64,000 nucleotides of DNA, from contig JAGAQV010000016.1 in NCBI GenBank assembly GCA_017622555.1, positions 1 to 64,000 of the forward strand, given 5' to 3'. Origin of the DNA: Clostridia bacterium. GTDB lineage: Bacteria > Bacillota > Clostridia > Oscillospirales > Acutalibacteraceae. Of the stretch, positions 27,202 through 36,342 are shown in pieces. Made by a program: the position numbers and the translations under genes. Position 1 is the first letter of the stretch; each line of letters begins with the position of its first letter. A model generated the notes under the pieces. It was given only the letters and a program-made list of their open reading frames with translations, was not told the origin of the DNA and made no database searches.

Positions 27202-29095
27202 TTACACGCTTTTTCCAAACGGTGAATTTTAAGAGGGTAAGAATAATTACTGCAAATAATGCAATACCGCCAAGGTTTGAAACTGTTGCAGGAACGTATT
27301 TTGAAAGGTCAATAACCTTATCAACGCCGAACACTGCCAAGAGAGCAAGTGCAATACCAACAAGACCTTCACCTGCAATCATACCTGATGAGAAGAGGAT
27401 ACCGTCGTTAACAACAGCGTCCTTATTCTTCTTGCAAAGCTTGTCAAGAGCCAAGCGTACGATACCGCCAACCATAATACAAGCGTTAAGCTGAACAGGA
27501 AGGTAAATACCAATTGCAAAGGGTAAAACAGGAATACCGATAAGCTCAACAACAACCGCAATTGCAGCGCCTGTGAACACAAGTGCCCAAGGAAGATTAG
27601 CGTCCATAACACCTTCAACGATAAGCTTCATAAGTGTTGCCTGAGGAGCAGCAAGCTGTTCAGAGCCAAAGCCCCAAGCCTTATCAAGAAGATAAAGTGT
27701 ACCGCCAATAGCTAAAGCAGAAGCCACAACGCCGATAACCTCGGCATACTGCTGCTTTTTGGGTGTTGCACCTAAAAGATAGCCTGTTTTAAGGTCTTGT
27801 GAGGTGTCGCCCGAAATTGCGGCAACAATACAAATAATTGAACCGATGGCAATAGCACTTGCCATGCCTGCAGCACCTGTGCTGCCTGTTAATTTAAGAA
27901 TTAAGGTTGCAATTAAAAGTGTGGCGATTGCCATACCTGAAACAGGGTTGTTTGAGCTACCAACAATACCAACCATACGAGAAGAAACGGTTGCAAAGAA
28001 GAAACCGAATACAACAATAATAATTGCGCCGATGGGGTTAACGGGAATTGCAGGAACAAGCCAGATAAGAAGTGTTAAAACTGCAATTGCAATTAAAACA
28101 ACCTTCATGCTCATATCTCTTGCAGTGCGTTCGGTAGAATTTGCGCCTGCACCCTTAATACTCTTTAATGCACCTGTAAAGGTAGTAACAATAAGCGGTA
28201 AGGATTTAATAAGGCTTATAATACCGCCTGCCGCCAAAGCGCCTGCGCCGATATAACGGATGTAGCTGCTCCAGATAGCGCTTGCGCCGCCTTCAGCAAA
28301 CATTTCACCGATAGTTTGGTCAACACCGGGGTAAAGAATGCTGTTTTCACCGAAAAGCACGATTAAGGGGATAAGCACCATCCAGCTTAAGATACCGCCT
28401 GCGAACATATAAGAAGAAATACGTGCGCCGCAAATATAACCAACCGACATAACAGCGGGATAAATTTGTGTACCGATAGTACCCTTAAAGCCCTTAATTG
28501 TGTAGGAAACTTCGCCTGCAACAACCTTTAAGCCGTCGATAATAAACTTAAAGAGAGCCGCAAAGCCCATACCTGCAAAAACGGTTGTGGCGTTAGCACC
28601 GCCCTTTTCACCTGCCAAAAGTACTTCCGCACAAGCTGTGCCTTCGGGATAGGGAAGGGTTGCATGCTCTTTAACAATTAAGGCGTTACGAAGCGGCACC
28701 ATAAAGAAAACGCCCAAAAGACCGCCAATTAAAGCGATAAGTGTGATTTCCAAAATTCCGGGCTTGTCCATTTTGCCTTCAGCGGCCCATAAAAACAAAG
28801 CGGGCAATGTGAAAATTGCGCCAGCTGCCAAGGACTCACCTGCCGAGCCTGCGGTTTGAACGATGTTACTTTCCAAAATTGAGTTTCTGCGCATAAGAAT
28901 GCGAATAACACCCATAGCGATAACAGCTGCAGGAATTGAAGCTGATACCGTCATACCTACGCGAAGACCAAGGTATGCGTTTGCTGCGCCGAACACTACC
29001 GCCAAGAGAACGCCCATAATAATGGATGTAACGGTAAGCTCTGCAGTTACCTTTTCGGCGGGAATATAAGGCTTAAATTCATTTTTATTGTCCAT
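27188..29095 (-). CDS. OPT family oligopeptide transporter
   Basis: This 635-residue polytopic protein has about sixteen membrane segments. It has the OPT family features AYLGLRVGMTVSASIPAA near residues 40-57, LPYPEGTACAEVL near 143-155 and SSNNPVSGMAIAT near 380-392. Members import di- to oligopeptides or metal chelates with protons. The gene has its own promoter and a small palindrome (GTCGGTTTAACCGAC) just before the Shine-Dalgarno AATGGAGAG. It is translationally coupled to the PqqD-like gene that follows. The substrate is unknown. Confidence 0.92.
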   Translation of the reverse strand: MDNKNEFKPYIPAEKVTAELTVTSIIMGVLLAVVFGAANAYLGLRVGMTVSASIPAAVIAMGVIRILMRRNSILESNIVQTAGSAGESLAAGAIFTLPALFLWAAEGKMDKPGILEITLIALIGGLLGVFFMVPLRNALIVKEHATLPYPEGTACAEVLLAGEKGGANATTVFAGMGFAALFKFIIDGLKVVAGEVSYTIKGFKGTIGTQIYPAVMSVGYICGARISSYMFAGGILSWMVLIPLIVLFGENSILYPGVDQTIGEMFAEGGASAIWSSYIRYIGAGALAAGGIISLIKSLPLIVTTFTGALKSIKGAGANSTERTARDMSMKVVLIAIAVLTLLIWLVPAIPVNPIGAIIIVVFGFFFATVSSRMVGIVGSSNNPVSGMAIATLLIATLILKLTGSTGAAGMASAIAIGSIICIVAAISGDTSQDLKTGYLLGATPKKQQYAEVIGVVASALAIGGTLYLLDKAWGFGSEQLAAPQATLMKLIVEGVMDANLPWALVFTGAAIAVVVELIGIPVLPFAIGIYLPVQLNACIMVGGIVRLALDKLCKKNKDAVVNDGILFSSGMIAGEGLVGIALALLAVFGVDKVIDLSKYVPATVSNLGGIALFAVIILTLLKFTVWKKRVNENE

Positions 29096-29147
29096 ATTCT
29101 CTCCATTCCGTCGGTTTAACCGACAATTTATTTTTAGTGGCTTTTAC

Positions 29148-29176
29148 ATAATACCACAAATTGCACTTTAGTACAA
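29148..29176 (-). promoter_or_regulatory. Promoter of the OPT transporter gene
   Basis: On the minus strand TTGTAC (29176-29171), 17 bases, TATTAT (29153-29148) with TGG as an extended -10. Confidence 0.7.
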
Positions 29177-29181
29177 TAAAT

Positions 29182-30624
29182 TTATTTGCATTTTTTAAGA
29201 ATTTCCAAAAGCAGCTTATAGGTGCGTTCAATTGATGAAATGCTTGCACGTTCCTTAACGGTGTGAACATCATAAAGAGTCGGGCCCATTGCAATGCAGT
29301 CAATATCATTTATTTTAGAAGCAAATACAGCACATTCAAGGCCTGCATGAATAGCCTCGGCTTTGGGGCTCTCATCAAAAAACTGTTTGTAAACCGAGGT
29401 GTAAATATCACGTAAGGGTGAATTTGCCCTATATTCCCACGGGGGATAATAGCCGCTTGTTTCGTAATTAGCGTTAACACCATTTGCAAAGCATTCAAGC
29501 TTATCGGCCAAACCGTCTAAAGCGGATTTTTTGTTGCTTCTTAACGCAAACTGCATTGAAACACCGTTATCGTTTGTTTTTAAAATGCCCAAATTAAGTG
29601 AGGTTTCAACCAAATTTTCAATATCGGCGCTCATATTTAAAACACCGTTTGGCACACAGCAAAGGGTAAGAATAACATTCTTGGCGGAAGCCTTGTCCAT
29701 TACCATAAATTCGCCGTTTTTGCCTTTGGTAAATTCGGCCTTAAAGCTTGGCTCAGCAGAAGCAATTTCATTCTTTATTTCGGCAATGTAAAGATTTGCT
29801 GCCGAAATAAATTCATCGGCGTTTTCGCAGCAAAGCTTAATCTCACAGCGGTTTACAATGGCGTTTGTTTTATCGCCGCCGTTTATAGAAATTAAACCAA
29901 AATCGAACCTTTTTGAAAGCTTGTAAAGAAAACGACCTGCTAAAATATCAGCATTGTAGCGGTTCTTGTTAATATCTACGCCTGAATGACCGCCCAAAAG
30001 GCCTGACAAAATAACCGTTATGGCATAACCGTTCATTTCTATATGGTTAAACGGTAAATTCATTTTAAAGTCAACACCGCCCGCACAGGAAACGGTAACG
30101 ACACCGTCTTCTTCACTGTCAAGGTTTATCATCCTTTTGGCAGTAAGGCAAGACACATCAAGTGCTCCTGCGCCCAGCATCCCAATTTCCTCATCGGTTG
30201 TAAAGACTGCTTGAATTTCGGGGTGGGCAATTTCGTCATTTTCCAAAATAGCAAGCACCATTGCAAGTGCAACACCATTATCGGCACCTAAGGTGGTGCC
30301 CTCAGCCTTAATAAAATCACCGTCGGTGTAAACCTTTAAGGAATCTTTTAAAAAGTCAAAATCACTGTCGGGGGTTTTTTGGCATACCATATCCATATGT
30401 CCCTGCAAAATAATCGGTGCGGCGTTTTCATAACCCTTTGATGCAGGCTTATAAATAATCATATTTTTTGCGCCGTCAATAATATATTTCAACGAGTGTT
30501 TTTTTGCAAAATCTACACAGTAATTTGAAATTTTTTCCATATCGGAAGATCCGTGCGGAATTTCACAAATTTCCAAAAAATAATCAAACACACGCTTACT
30601 GTCGTAATTTGTCAGCATTTGCAT
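29182..30624 (-). CDS. pepD: Aminoacyl-histidine dipeptidase (M20C)
   Basis: This 480-residue metallopeptidase has the M20 zinc-site segments ILQGHMDMVCQ (near residues 75-85), TTLGADNGVA (near 110-119), TTDEEIGMLGA (near 143-153) and a conserved His in the C-terminal ALECAVFASK region. It cleaves dipeptides such as Xaa-His in the cytoplasm. It lies upstream of, and in the same direction as, the OPT transporter, which would supply peptides. An AGGAGAA Shine-Dalgarno supports the first ATG. Confidence 0.92.
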   Translation of the reverse strand: MQMLTNYDSKRVFDYFLEICEIPHGSSDMEKISNYCVDFAKKHSLKYIIDGAKNMIIYKPASKGYENAAPIILQGHMDMVCQKTPDSDFDFLKDSLKVYTDGDFIKAEGTTLGADNGVALAMVLAILENDEIAHPEIQAVFTTDEEIGMLGAGALDVSCLTAKRMINLDSEEDGVVTVSCAGGVDFKMNLPFNHIEMNGYAITVILSGLLGGHSGVDINKNRYNADILAGRFLYKLSKRFDFGLISINGGDKTNAIVNRCEIKLCCENADEFISAANLYIAEIKNEIASAEPSFKAEFTKGKNGEFMVMDKASAKNVILTLCCVPNGVLNMSADIENLVETSLNLGILKTNDNGVSMQFALRSNKKSALDGLADKLECFANGVNANYETSGYYPPWEYRANSPLRDIYTSVYKQFFDESPKAEAIHAGLECAVFASKINDIDCIAMGPTLYDVHTVKERASISSIERTYKLLLEILKKCK

Positions 30625-30657
30625 ATTAAACCAATTCTCCTAAAATAAATTTAATTT

Positions 30658-30686
30658 ATTATATCACATTGCATTTTTTATATCAA
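30658..30686 (-). promoter_or_regulatory. Promoter of pepD
   Basis: On the minus strand TTGATA (30686-30681), 17 bases, TATAAT (30663-30658). It is divergent from the lipoprotein promoter. Confidence 0.8.
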
Positions 30687-30712
30687 TATAAATACTTTAA
30701 AAGTTTTCTTGC

Positions 30713-30741
30713 TTGACATAGAGCGGTCGGCAATTTATAAT
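30713..30741 (+). promoter_or_regulatory. Promoter of the repeat lipoprotein gene
   Basis: TTGACA (30713-30718), 17 bases, TATAAT (30736-30741): a full consensus sigma-A promoter, suggesting strong expression. Confidence 0.9.
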
Positions 30742-30773
30742 TATGTTATAACAATATTTTTAGGAGATTATTT

Positions 30774-31646
30774 ATGAAAAAGTTTTTAGCGCTATTACTT
30801 TCAGCAATACTACTTTTATCATTTACTGCTTGTAAAGGCGAAAAGGATGATGACTCCACATCAAAGCCTGTATCCAAGCCAAGCACCTCACAGGATGATA
30901 ATTCGCAAGGCGATAATTCACAGGGCGATAATTCACAGGGTGATAACTCACAAGGTAATAACTCACAAGGTAATAACTCACAGGGTAACAACTCACAGGG
31001 TAACAATTCACAGGGAAACAATTCACAGGGAAACAATTCACAAGGAAACAATTCACAAGGTGGTGGGCAGACCCCATCGGTAGAAACCACGGACCTTACG
31101 GTTTATGCACCGTATAGCGCCAATATTAATGAAGATAACGTTCAATACTTTCCACCATCAATAGGCGATGACAGTACTATTTCTCCTGGTGTAAGCGTAC
31201 AAGTCCTACAGTTTGAAGCGCCGGTGGTTTTTGAAGCAAAAAAGGCGATTACCGCCTTTAAGAACGAAGCATCTTCTCTTACCGCTGCAAAGCTTCAGGA
31301 ATATATTTCTAAGTACGCAAATGCATATAATAAGTATTACCCCGAAAGTAGCTATAAATTAGCTGTAAGTGTTTCAGGAAATACCGTTAAATACACTTAC
31401 ACCATAACCGGAGAGCCTGCCAAAAAAACCAACTCTTATATAAACCTTGTGTTAAACGAAAACAATACCCATTTTAATAAATACGCTGATTTTTATAATG
31501 ATTTTTATAATGATCAAATTAAAAGCTATAAGGCGGCCATGTCCGGCATTAGCAAAATTGAAGTTTGCATTGTAAGAGCTGATAATGACCCCAATTTAGG
31601 CAAGGATAATTATTCTAAGAACATATTGTCTAAAACATATTCATAA
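30774..31646 (+). CDS. Secreted lipoprotein with NNSQG repeat linker
   Basis: The 290-residue product has a lipoprotein signal (LLLSFTAC, Cys21), a short charged spacer, then eleven 5-residue repeats (four DNSQG, seven NNSQG, about residues 42-96). A globular C-terminal domain of about 190 residues follows, which I do not recognise. The repeats form a flexible hydrophilic stalk that would lift the domain off the membrane. The domain has no cysteines after the lipobox except one near the end, and is rich in Tyr, Asn and Lys. Function unknown. A consensus promoter implies high expression. Confidence 0.88.
   Translation: MKKFLALLLSAILLLSFTACKGEKDDDSTSKPVSKPSTSQDDNSQGDNSQGDNSQGDNSQGNNSQGNNSQGNNSQGNNSQGNNSQGNNSQGNNSQGGGQTPSVETTDLTVYAPYSANINEDNVQYFPPSIGDDSTISPGVSVQVLQFEAPVVFEAKKAITAFKNEASSLTAAKLQEYISKYANAYNKYYPESSYKLAVSVSGNTVKYTYTITGEPAKKTNSYINLVLNENNTHFNKYADFYNDFYNDQIKSYKAAMSGISKIEVCIVRADNDPNLGKDNYSKNILSKTYS
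30897..31061 (+). repeat. 15-bp coding minisatellite, 11 units
   Basis: Eleven in-frame 15-base units of the form (G/A)AYAAYTCRCARGGN encode DNSQG or NNSQG. Neighbouring units are nearly identical, so slippage can change the stalk length without a frameshift. Confidence 0.95.
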
Positions 31647-31660
31647 AACTTAAGCATTTT

Positions 31661-31697
31661 AAACGGAGACGCTTTAAAACGAAGCTGTCTCCGTTTT
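31661..31697 (+). terminator. Terminator after the repeat lipoprotein gene
   Basis: AAACGGAGAC / GTCTCCGTTT with an inner CTT/AAG pairing, followed by a T-rich tract. Confidence 0.85.
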
Positions 31698-31824
31698 ATT
31701 TTTTATTATAGGTATAAAAGTGCTTAAATATAGTCAATATTTATGCCGAAAAACCAGTCGAAACACAAGATATTGTGATGGTAAAAATATCTTTAAAAAA
31801 GTTAAAAAAATATTGAAAAAACAC

Positions 31825-31853
31825 TTGATTTTTAACTTGACTTATGGTATCAT
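31825..31853 (+). promoter_or_regulatory. Promoter of the S10-spc-alpha superoperon
   Basis: TTGATT (31825-31830), 17 bases, TATCAT (31848-31853) with TGG as an extended -10. The predicted start lies near 31860, giving a leader of about 270 bases before rpsJ. The 100 bases before this promoter are AT-rich and hold no gene I can support. Confidence 0.75.
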
Positions 31854-31859
31854 ACTCAA

Positions 31860-32131
31860 GTACGCTGTGATAATATGGCGTGAAACATGCGATGATGCAG
31901 GAGGTGGCCCGACTTGATCGGGGAAATTTCTGCGGAGTATGTCCGATTTTAAACCGGGCGAAAGAACTAGGATGCATTTGGGAAACTTGCGACCCCTTAT
32001 GCAACGGCGAAGCGATTCGCTGTCCGGAATTGACTGTGACCCCAGCAATGCCGGTTTTATATTGTGCAGTGAAGAAAAACACGGCACGGTGTAAGTTTTG
32101 CCCGCCAACTATTTAAGGAGGCGAATTTCAC
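31860..32131 (+). promoter_or_regulatory. Long leader of the ribosomal superoperon
   Basis: About 270 bases of GC-richer, structured sequence precede rpsJ. Visible elements are the hairpin CCCGA-CTTGA-TCGGG (31908-31922) right after a GGAGGTGG sequence, GCGAA/TTCGC around 32010, and several complementary G/C blocks. In other bacteria the S10 operon leader is bound by L4 for feedback control, and this stretch is the natural place for it. The leader also stays open for 78 codons in one frame (see findings). Which reading is real cannot be settled here. Confidence 0.6.
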
Positions 32132-32443
32132 ATGGCAGTGAAAGAAAAAATTCGAATTCGAATCAAGGGTTACGACCACGCACTTGTAGACCAGTCTGCA
32201 GAAAAAATTGTAGAAACCGCTAAACGTACAGGCGCACGCGTTTCAGGTCCGGTACCGCTACCGACTGAAAAGGAAGTTGTAACAATTCTTCGTGCTGTTC
32301 ACAAATATAAGGACAGCCGCGAACAGTTCGAAATGAGAACACACAAAAGGCTTATTGACGTAATCAGACCTTCCAACAAAACTGTTGAAGCGTTGACTAC
32401 TCTTGAGCTTCCCGCTGGTGTAGAAATCGAAATTAAGCTTTAA
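32132..32443 (+). CDS. rpsJ: 30S ribosomal protein S10
   Basis: This 103-residue protein has the S10 core [16 protein letters not shown] and the C-terminal [25 protein letters not shown] region in its usual place. It sits in the 30S head and, as NusE, also links transcription antitermination to translation. It is the first gene of the superoperon. AAGGAGG lies 12 bases before the ATG and overlaps the stop of the leader frame. Confidence 0.97.
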   Translation: MAVKEKIRIRIKGYDHALVDQSAEKIVETAKRTGARVSGPVPLPTEKEVVTILRAVHKYKDSREQFEMRTHKRLIDVIRPSNKTVEALTTLELPAGVEIEIKL

Positions 32444-32522
32444 TATATATTAAGGTATTCGATGTAAAACACCGCGCAGGTCAAGTTGGGAAACCAACCA
32501 ATAACCAAAGGAGGAAATTAAA

Positions 32523-33152
32523 ATGCAAAAAGGTATCGTTGGCAAGAAGCTCGGTATGACCCAGCTTTTTGATGCAAACGGCAACGTTGTTCCCGTTACT
32601 GTGATTGAAGCAGGCCCCTGCGTAATCGCACAGAAGAAAACAATTGAGAACGACGGTTATGAAGCAGTTCAAATCGGTTATGGCGATTTGAAAGCAAACA
32701 AAGTAAACAAGCCCATGAAGGGTCACTTCGCAAAAGGCGATGTTGCTCCGAAGAAGGTTCTTCGCGAGTTCCGTTTTGAAGATGTAAGCGCAATGAATGT
32801 TGGCGACATCATCAAGGCTGACATTTTTGCTGAAGGCGACAGTGTAGACGTAAGAGGTACCTCTAAGGGTAAGGGTTATGCAGGCGTTGTAAAGCGCTGG
32901 AACTTTGGTCGTCTTAAGGAATCTCACGGTACAGGCCCTGTTCACCGTCACGGCGGTTCTTTGGGTGTTATCGACCCTGCTCGTGTATTCAAGGGCAAGA
33001 AGATGGCAGGTCATCTCGGTAATGAACGTGTAACCGTTCAGAACTTGAGTGTAGTTAAGGTTGACGCAGAAAAGAATATCATCGCTGTTAAGGGTGCCGT
33101 TCCCGGTCCTAAGGGCGGAATCGTAGTTCTTTTCGACAGCGTTAAAGCTTAA
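32523..33152 (+). CDS. rplC: 50S ribosomal protein L3
   Basis: A 209-residue large-subunit protein with the L3 start KGIVGKKLGMTQLF and the loop segment RHGGSLG that reaches toward the peptidyl-transferase centre. The 79-base gap before it holds a small TTGG-GAAA-CCAA hairpin and then AAGGAGGAAATT. Confidence 0.97.
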   Translation: MQKGIVGKKLGMTQLFDANGNVVPVTVIEAGPCVIAQKKTIENDGYEAVQIGYGDLKANKVNKPMKGHFAKGDVAPKKVLREFRFEDVSAMNVGDIIKADIFAEGDSVDVRGTSKGKGYAGVVKRWNFGRLKESHGTGPVHRHGGSLGVIDPARVFKGKKMAGHLGNERVTVQNLSVVKVDAEKNIIAVKGAVPGPKGGIVVLFDSVKA

Positions 33153-33170
33153 GGGAAGGAGTGTTGAAAT

Positions 33171-33794
33171 ATGCCTAACGTAGCAGTACTTAATATGGCT
33201 GGCGCAAATGTTGGTGAAATCACCTTAAGCGACGCTATATTCGGAATTGAACCCAACGCAGTTGTTATGCATGCTGCAGTTGTAAATTATCTCGCAAATC
33301 AAAGACAGGGCACACAGTCCACTCTCACCCGTACTGAAGTTTCCGGCGGCGGTAAAAAGCCTTGGAGACAGAAGGGAACCGGTCACGCAAGACAAGGTTC
33401 TACAAGAGCTCCCCAGTGGAGACACGGTGGTATTGTACATGCCCCCAAGCCGAGAGATTATTCTTACTCTCTCAACAAGAAAGTTCGTAGATTAGCTCTT
33501 AAGTCAGCTTTATCTGACAAAGTTCTTGGTAATGCACTCATTGTTCTTGACGAGTTCAAGCTCGATGGCTACAAGACCAAGGTTGCTGCTGATTGCTTAA
33601 AGGCTATCGGCGCTGGCAAGAAGACTCTTGTTGTTCTCGAAAACAACGATGCATTCGCAGTAAAGAGCCTTGCTAACATTAAGGGTGTTAAATCTGCTCA
33701 GATCAACACAATCAACACTTATGACATCATCAATGCTGATACATTGGTAATCGTTAAGGGTGCTGTAGCAAAACTTGAGGAGGTATACGCATAA
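33171..33794 (+). CDS. rplD: 50S ribosomal protein L4
   Basis: A 207-residue protein with the extended L4 loop [16 protein letters not shown] (near residues 62-77) that lines the exit tunnel. In well-studied bacteria L4 also represses its own operon through the leader. The last base of its stop is the first base of the rplW start (TAATG), giving tight coupling. Confidence 0.97.
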   Translation: MPNVAVLNMAGANVGEITLSDAIFGIEPNAVVMHAAVVNYLANQRQGTQSTLTRTEVSGGGKKPWRQKGTGHARQGSTRAPQWRHGGIVHAPKPRDYSYSLNKKVRRLALKSALSDKVLGNALIVLDEFKLDGYKTKVAADCLKAIGAGKKTLVVLENNDAFAVKSLANIKGVKSAQINTINTYDIINADTLVIVKGAVAKLEEVYA

Positions 33795-34087
33795 TGAAAC
33801 TCGCACAAGACATCATTATTGCTCCGGTTATTACCGAAAAGAGCATGTCGGGTATTGCTGACAAGAAATATACCTTCAAGGTAGCAAAAGATGCAAACAA
33901 AATCGAAATTGCAGAAGCTGTTGAAACCCTTTTCAAAGTAAAAGTTGCAAAGGTTAATACAATTAGTGTTCGTGGTAAGGAAAAGCGTATGGGTCGTTTC
34001 AGTGGCTATACAGCTTCCTGGAAGAAGGCAATCGTAACACTTAAGGCAGATTCTAAGCCCATCGAATTCTTTGACGGTCTTATGTAA
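33794..34087 (+). CDS. rplW: 50S ribosomal protein L23
   Basis: A 97-residue protein with the L23 pattern [10 protein letters not shown] and [15 protein letters not shown]. It forms the docking site at the tunnel exit for trigger factor and the signal recognition particle. It is coupled to rplD by a one-base overlap and is followed by an 89-base hairpin-rich gap. Confidence 0.97.
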   Translation: MKLAQDIIIAPVITEKSMSGIADKKYTFKVAKDANKIEIAEAVETLFKVKVAKVNTISVRGKEKRMGRFSGYTASWKKAIVTLKADSKPIEFFDGLM

Positions 34088-34092
34088 TTAGG

Positions 34093-34158
34093 TTTTGCTT
34101 GGAAATCGTTGATTTCCGGTGATGTATGAAGTCGCAAAGCGGCTTCGCTAAGCCAAAA
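34093..34158 (+). repeat. Small nested hairpin element between rplW and rplB
   Basis: Two hairpins, GGAAATC-GTT-GATTTCC (34101-34117) and GAAGTCGC-AAA-GCGGCTTC (34128-34146), are joined by GTGATGT (34119-34125). They are enclosed by a bulged outer stem (TTTTGCTTGG / CTAAGCCAAAA). The layout resembles the larger array at 57465-57661. Confidence 0.65.
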
Positions 34159-34176
34159 TAGGAGAGTGAAATTAAA

Positions 34177-35004
34177 ATGGCTATTAAACATTACAAGCCG
34201 ACTACTAACGGTCGCCGTAATATGACAACCATGGATTACTCCGAATTGTCAAAGGTAGCACCTGAAAGAAGTTTGCTTGAGCCTTTAAAGAAAAATGCCG
34301 GTAGAAACAGCTACGGCAGAATCACCGTTCGTCATCGTGGCGGCGGAAACAGAAGAAAGTACAGAGTAATTGATTTCAAGAGAAACCGTTTCGATATTCC
34401 CGCAACAGTTAAAACTCTTGAATATGACCCCAACCGTTCAGCGTTCATTGCACTTGTTGAGTATGAAGATGGCGTTAAGTCATACATCATTGCTCCGCAA
34501 GACCTCAAGGTTGGCGACGTTATCGTAAGCGGCCCCAATGCCGACATTAAACCAGGTAACGCACTTCCTCTTAACAACATTCCTGTTGGTACTTTCATCC
34601 ACAACATTGAACTTTATCCCGGCAAGGGCGCTCAGCTCGCTCGTTCAGCCGGTAACATGGCACAGCTTATGGCTAAGGAAAACGGCATGGCACTTCTTCG
34701 TTTACCTTCTGGTGAACTTAGAAACGTTCCTGCTAACTGCATGGCTACCGTTGGTGTTGTATCAAATCCTGAACACGCAAACGTTAACTATGGTAAAGCC
34801 GGTCGTAAGCGTCACATGGGATGGCGTCCTACCGTTCGCGGTTCTGTAATGAACCCCTGCGATCACCCCCACGGTGGTGGTGAAGGTAAGTCACCTATCG
34901 GTCGTCCCGGTCCTGTAACTCCTTGGGGCAAGCCTGCTCTTGGTTACAAGACTCGTAAGAAGAATAAGCAGAGCAATAAATATATTGTTAAGCGTCGTAA
35001 GTAA
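34177..35004 (+). CDS. rplB: 50S ribosomal protein L2
   Basis: A 275-residue protein with the L2 segments [21 protein letters not shown] in parts near residue 44 and [22 protein letters not shown] in parts near 228, close to the peptidyl-transferase centre. GGAGAGTG precedes the ATG, directly after the hairpin element. Confidence 0.97.
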   Translation: MAIKHYKPTTNGRRNMTTMDYSELSKVAPERSLLEPLKKNAGRNSYGRITVRHRGGGNRRKYRVIDFKRNRFDIPATVKTLEYDPNRSAFIALVEYEDGVKSYIIAPQDLKVGDVIVSGPNADIKPGNALPLNNIPVGTFIHNIELYPGKGAQLARSAGNMAQLMAKENGMALLRLPSGELRNVPANCMATVGVVSNPEHANVNYGKAGRKRHMGWRPTVRGSVMNPCDHPHGGGEGKSPIGRPGPVTPWGKPALGYKTRKKNKQSNKYIVKRRK

Positions 35005-35026
35005 GTCCACGAAAGGAGATTGAATA

Positions 35027-35302
35027 ATGGGAAGAAGCATTAAAAAAGGCCCTTATGTGCAACCCGTGTTGCTCAAAAGAGTATTAGAAATGAATGAAGC
35101 CGGCGAAAAGCGTGTTCTTAAGACTTGGAGCCGTTCCTCAACCATATTCCCCGATTTCGTCGGACACACCTTTGCAGTACATGACGGTCGTAAACACGTT
35201 CCGGTTTATGTAACTGAGGATATGGTTGGTCACAAGCTCGGTGAATTTGCGCCGACAAGAACATTCAAAGGCCACGCAGGTTCTAAAACCAGCGGTAAGT
35301 AA
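35027..35302 (+). CDS. rpsS: 30S ribosomal protein S19
   Basis: A 91-residue protein starting [11 protein letters not shown] with the conserved [16 protein letters not shown] segment. It lies in the 30S head and contacts the large subunit and tRNA. AAAGGAGATTG is the Shine-Dalgarno. Confidence 0.97.
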   Translation: MGRSIKKGPYVQPVLLKRVLEMNEAGEKRVLKTWSRSSTIFPDFVGHTFAVHDGRKHVPVYVTEDMVGHKLGEFAPTRTFKGHAGSKTSGK

Positions 35303-35325
35303 GCGGCTGAAAGGAGAGTTTAACT

Positions 35326-35664
35326 ATGGAAGCAAGAGCAGTGTTAAAATATGCTCGTATTTCACCCCGTAAGGTGAAGGTTGTTATGGATTTAATCCGT
35401 AACCAAGATGCTGACAAAGCTATGGCTATTCTTAAATTTACTCCTAAGTCCGCTTGCGAGTATATGGAAAAGCTTTTAGCATCAGCTATTGCAAATGCAG
35501 AAAACAATCACAATATGGACGTTAGCCGTCTTTACGTTGCTGAATGCTTTGTTTGCCCCGGACCTACTCTTAAGAGAATTCGTCCTAAGGATCACGGCAG
35601 AGCACACCGCATCTTAAAGCGCACAAGCCATATGACTGTCGTTCTTAAAGAACGTGAAATCTAA
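35326..35664 (+). CDS. rplV: 50S ribosomal protein L22
   Basis: A 112-residue protein with the L22 start [16 protein letters not shown] and the beta-hairpin region ending [16 protein letters not shown] that reaches into the exit tunnel, where macrolide-resistance changes occur in other bacteria. Confidence 0.97.
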   Translation: MEARAVLKYARISPRKVKVVMDLIRNQDADKAMAILKFTPKSACEYMEKLLASAIANAENNHNMDVSRLYVAECFVCPGPTLKRIRPKDHGRAHRILKRTSHMTVVLKEREI

Positions 35665-35679
35665 GAAGGAGGTTAAGTT

Positions 35680-36342
35680 ATGGGTCAGAAAGTTAATCCT
35701 CACGGTTTACGTGTAGGCGTTATCAAAAACTGGGACTCACGTTGGTTTGCCAAAGACAACGTTTTCGGTGATACTTTGGTTGAGGACTACAACCTCCGTA
35801 AATACCTCAAGAAAACTCTTTTCACTGCAGGTATTTCTAAAATCGAAATCGAACGTGACGATAAGCGTGTGAGATTGCACATCCACTGCGCAAAGCCGGG
35901 TATGGTTATCGGTCGTAACGGAGCTGAAATCGAAAAGCTCCGCGAAACTTGCCAGAAGAAGCTCGGCAAACCGGTTGTTGTTAACATTGTTGAAATCAAG
36001 AATCCGGATGCTGACGCTCAGCTCGTTGCTGAGAACATTGCAGCACAACTCGAAAAGCGTATTTCTTTCCGCCGCGCTATGAAGCTTGCCATTGGCAGAG
36101 CTATGCGTCTTGGCGTAAAGGGTATCAAAACTCAGGTTTCAGGCCGTCTTGGCGGTGCTGAAATCGCAAGAAGTGAAATGTATCGTGAAGGAACCATCCC
36201 GCTACAAACTCTTCGTGCTGATATTGACTATGGTTTTGCTGAAGCAGATACCACCTACGGTCGTATTGGTGTTAAGGTTTGGATCTACAAGGGTGAGGTT
36301 CTTGCCGATAACCGTCGCAAGAAGGAAGGAGGCACCCGCTAA
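35680..36342 (+). CDS. rpsC: 30S ribosomal protein S3
   Basis: A 220-residue protein starting [13 protein letters not shown], with a KH RNA-binding motif [15 protein letters not shown] (near 73-87) and the conserved C-terminal [16 protein letters not shown]. It helps form the mRNA entry site. Its stop overlaps the rplP start by one base. Confidence 0.97.
   Translation: MGQKVNPHGLRVGVIKNWDSRWFAKDNVFGDTLVEDYNLRKYLKKTLFTAGISKIEIERDDKRVRLHIHCAKPGMVIGRNGAEIEKLRETCQKKLGKPVVVNIVEIKNPDADAQLVAENIAAQLEKRISFRRAMKLAIGRAMRLGVKGIKTQVSGRLGGAEIARSEMYREGTIPLQTLRADIDYGFAEADTTYGRIGVKVWIYKGEVLADNRRKKEGGTR

Noticed and set aside
30897-31061. Possible CRISPR-like direct repeats
   Set aside because: Units are 15 bases, adjacent without spacers, and keep one reading frame in a lipoprotein gene. 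This is a coding minisatellite.
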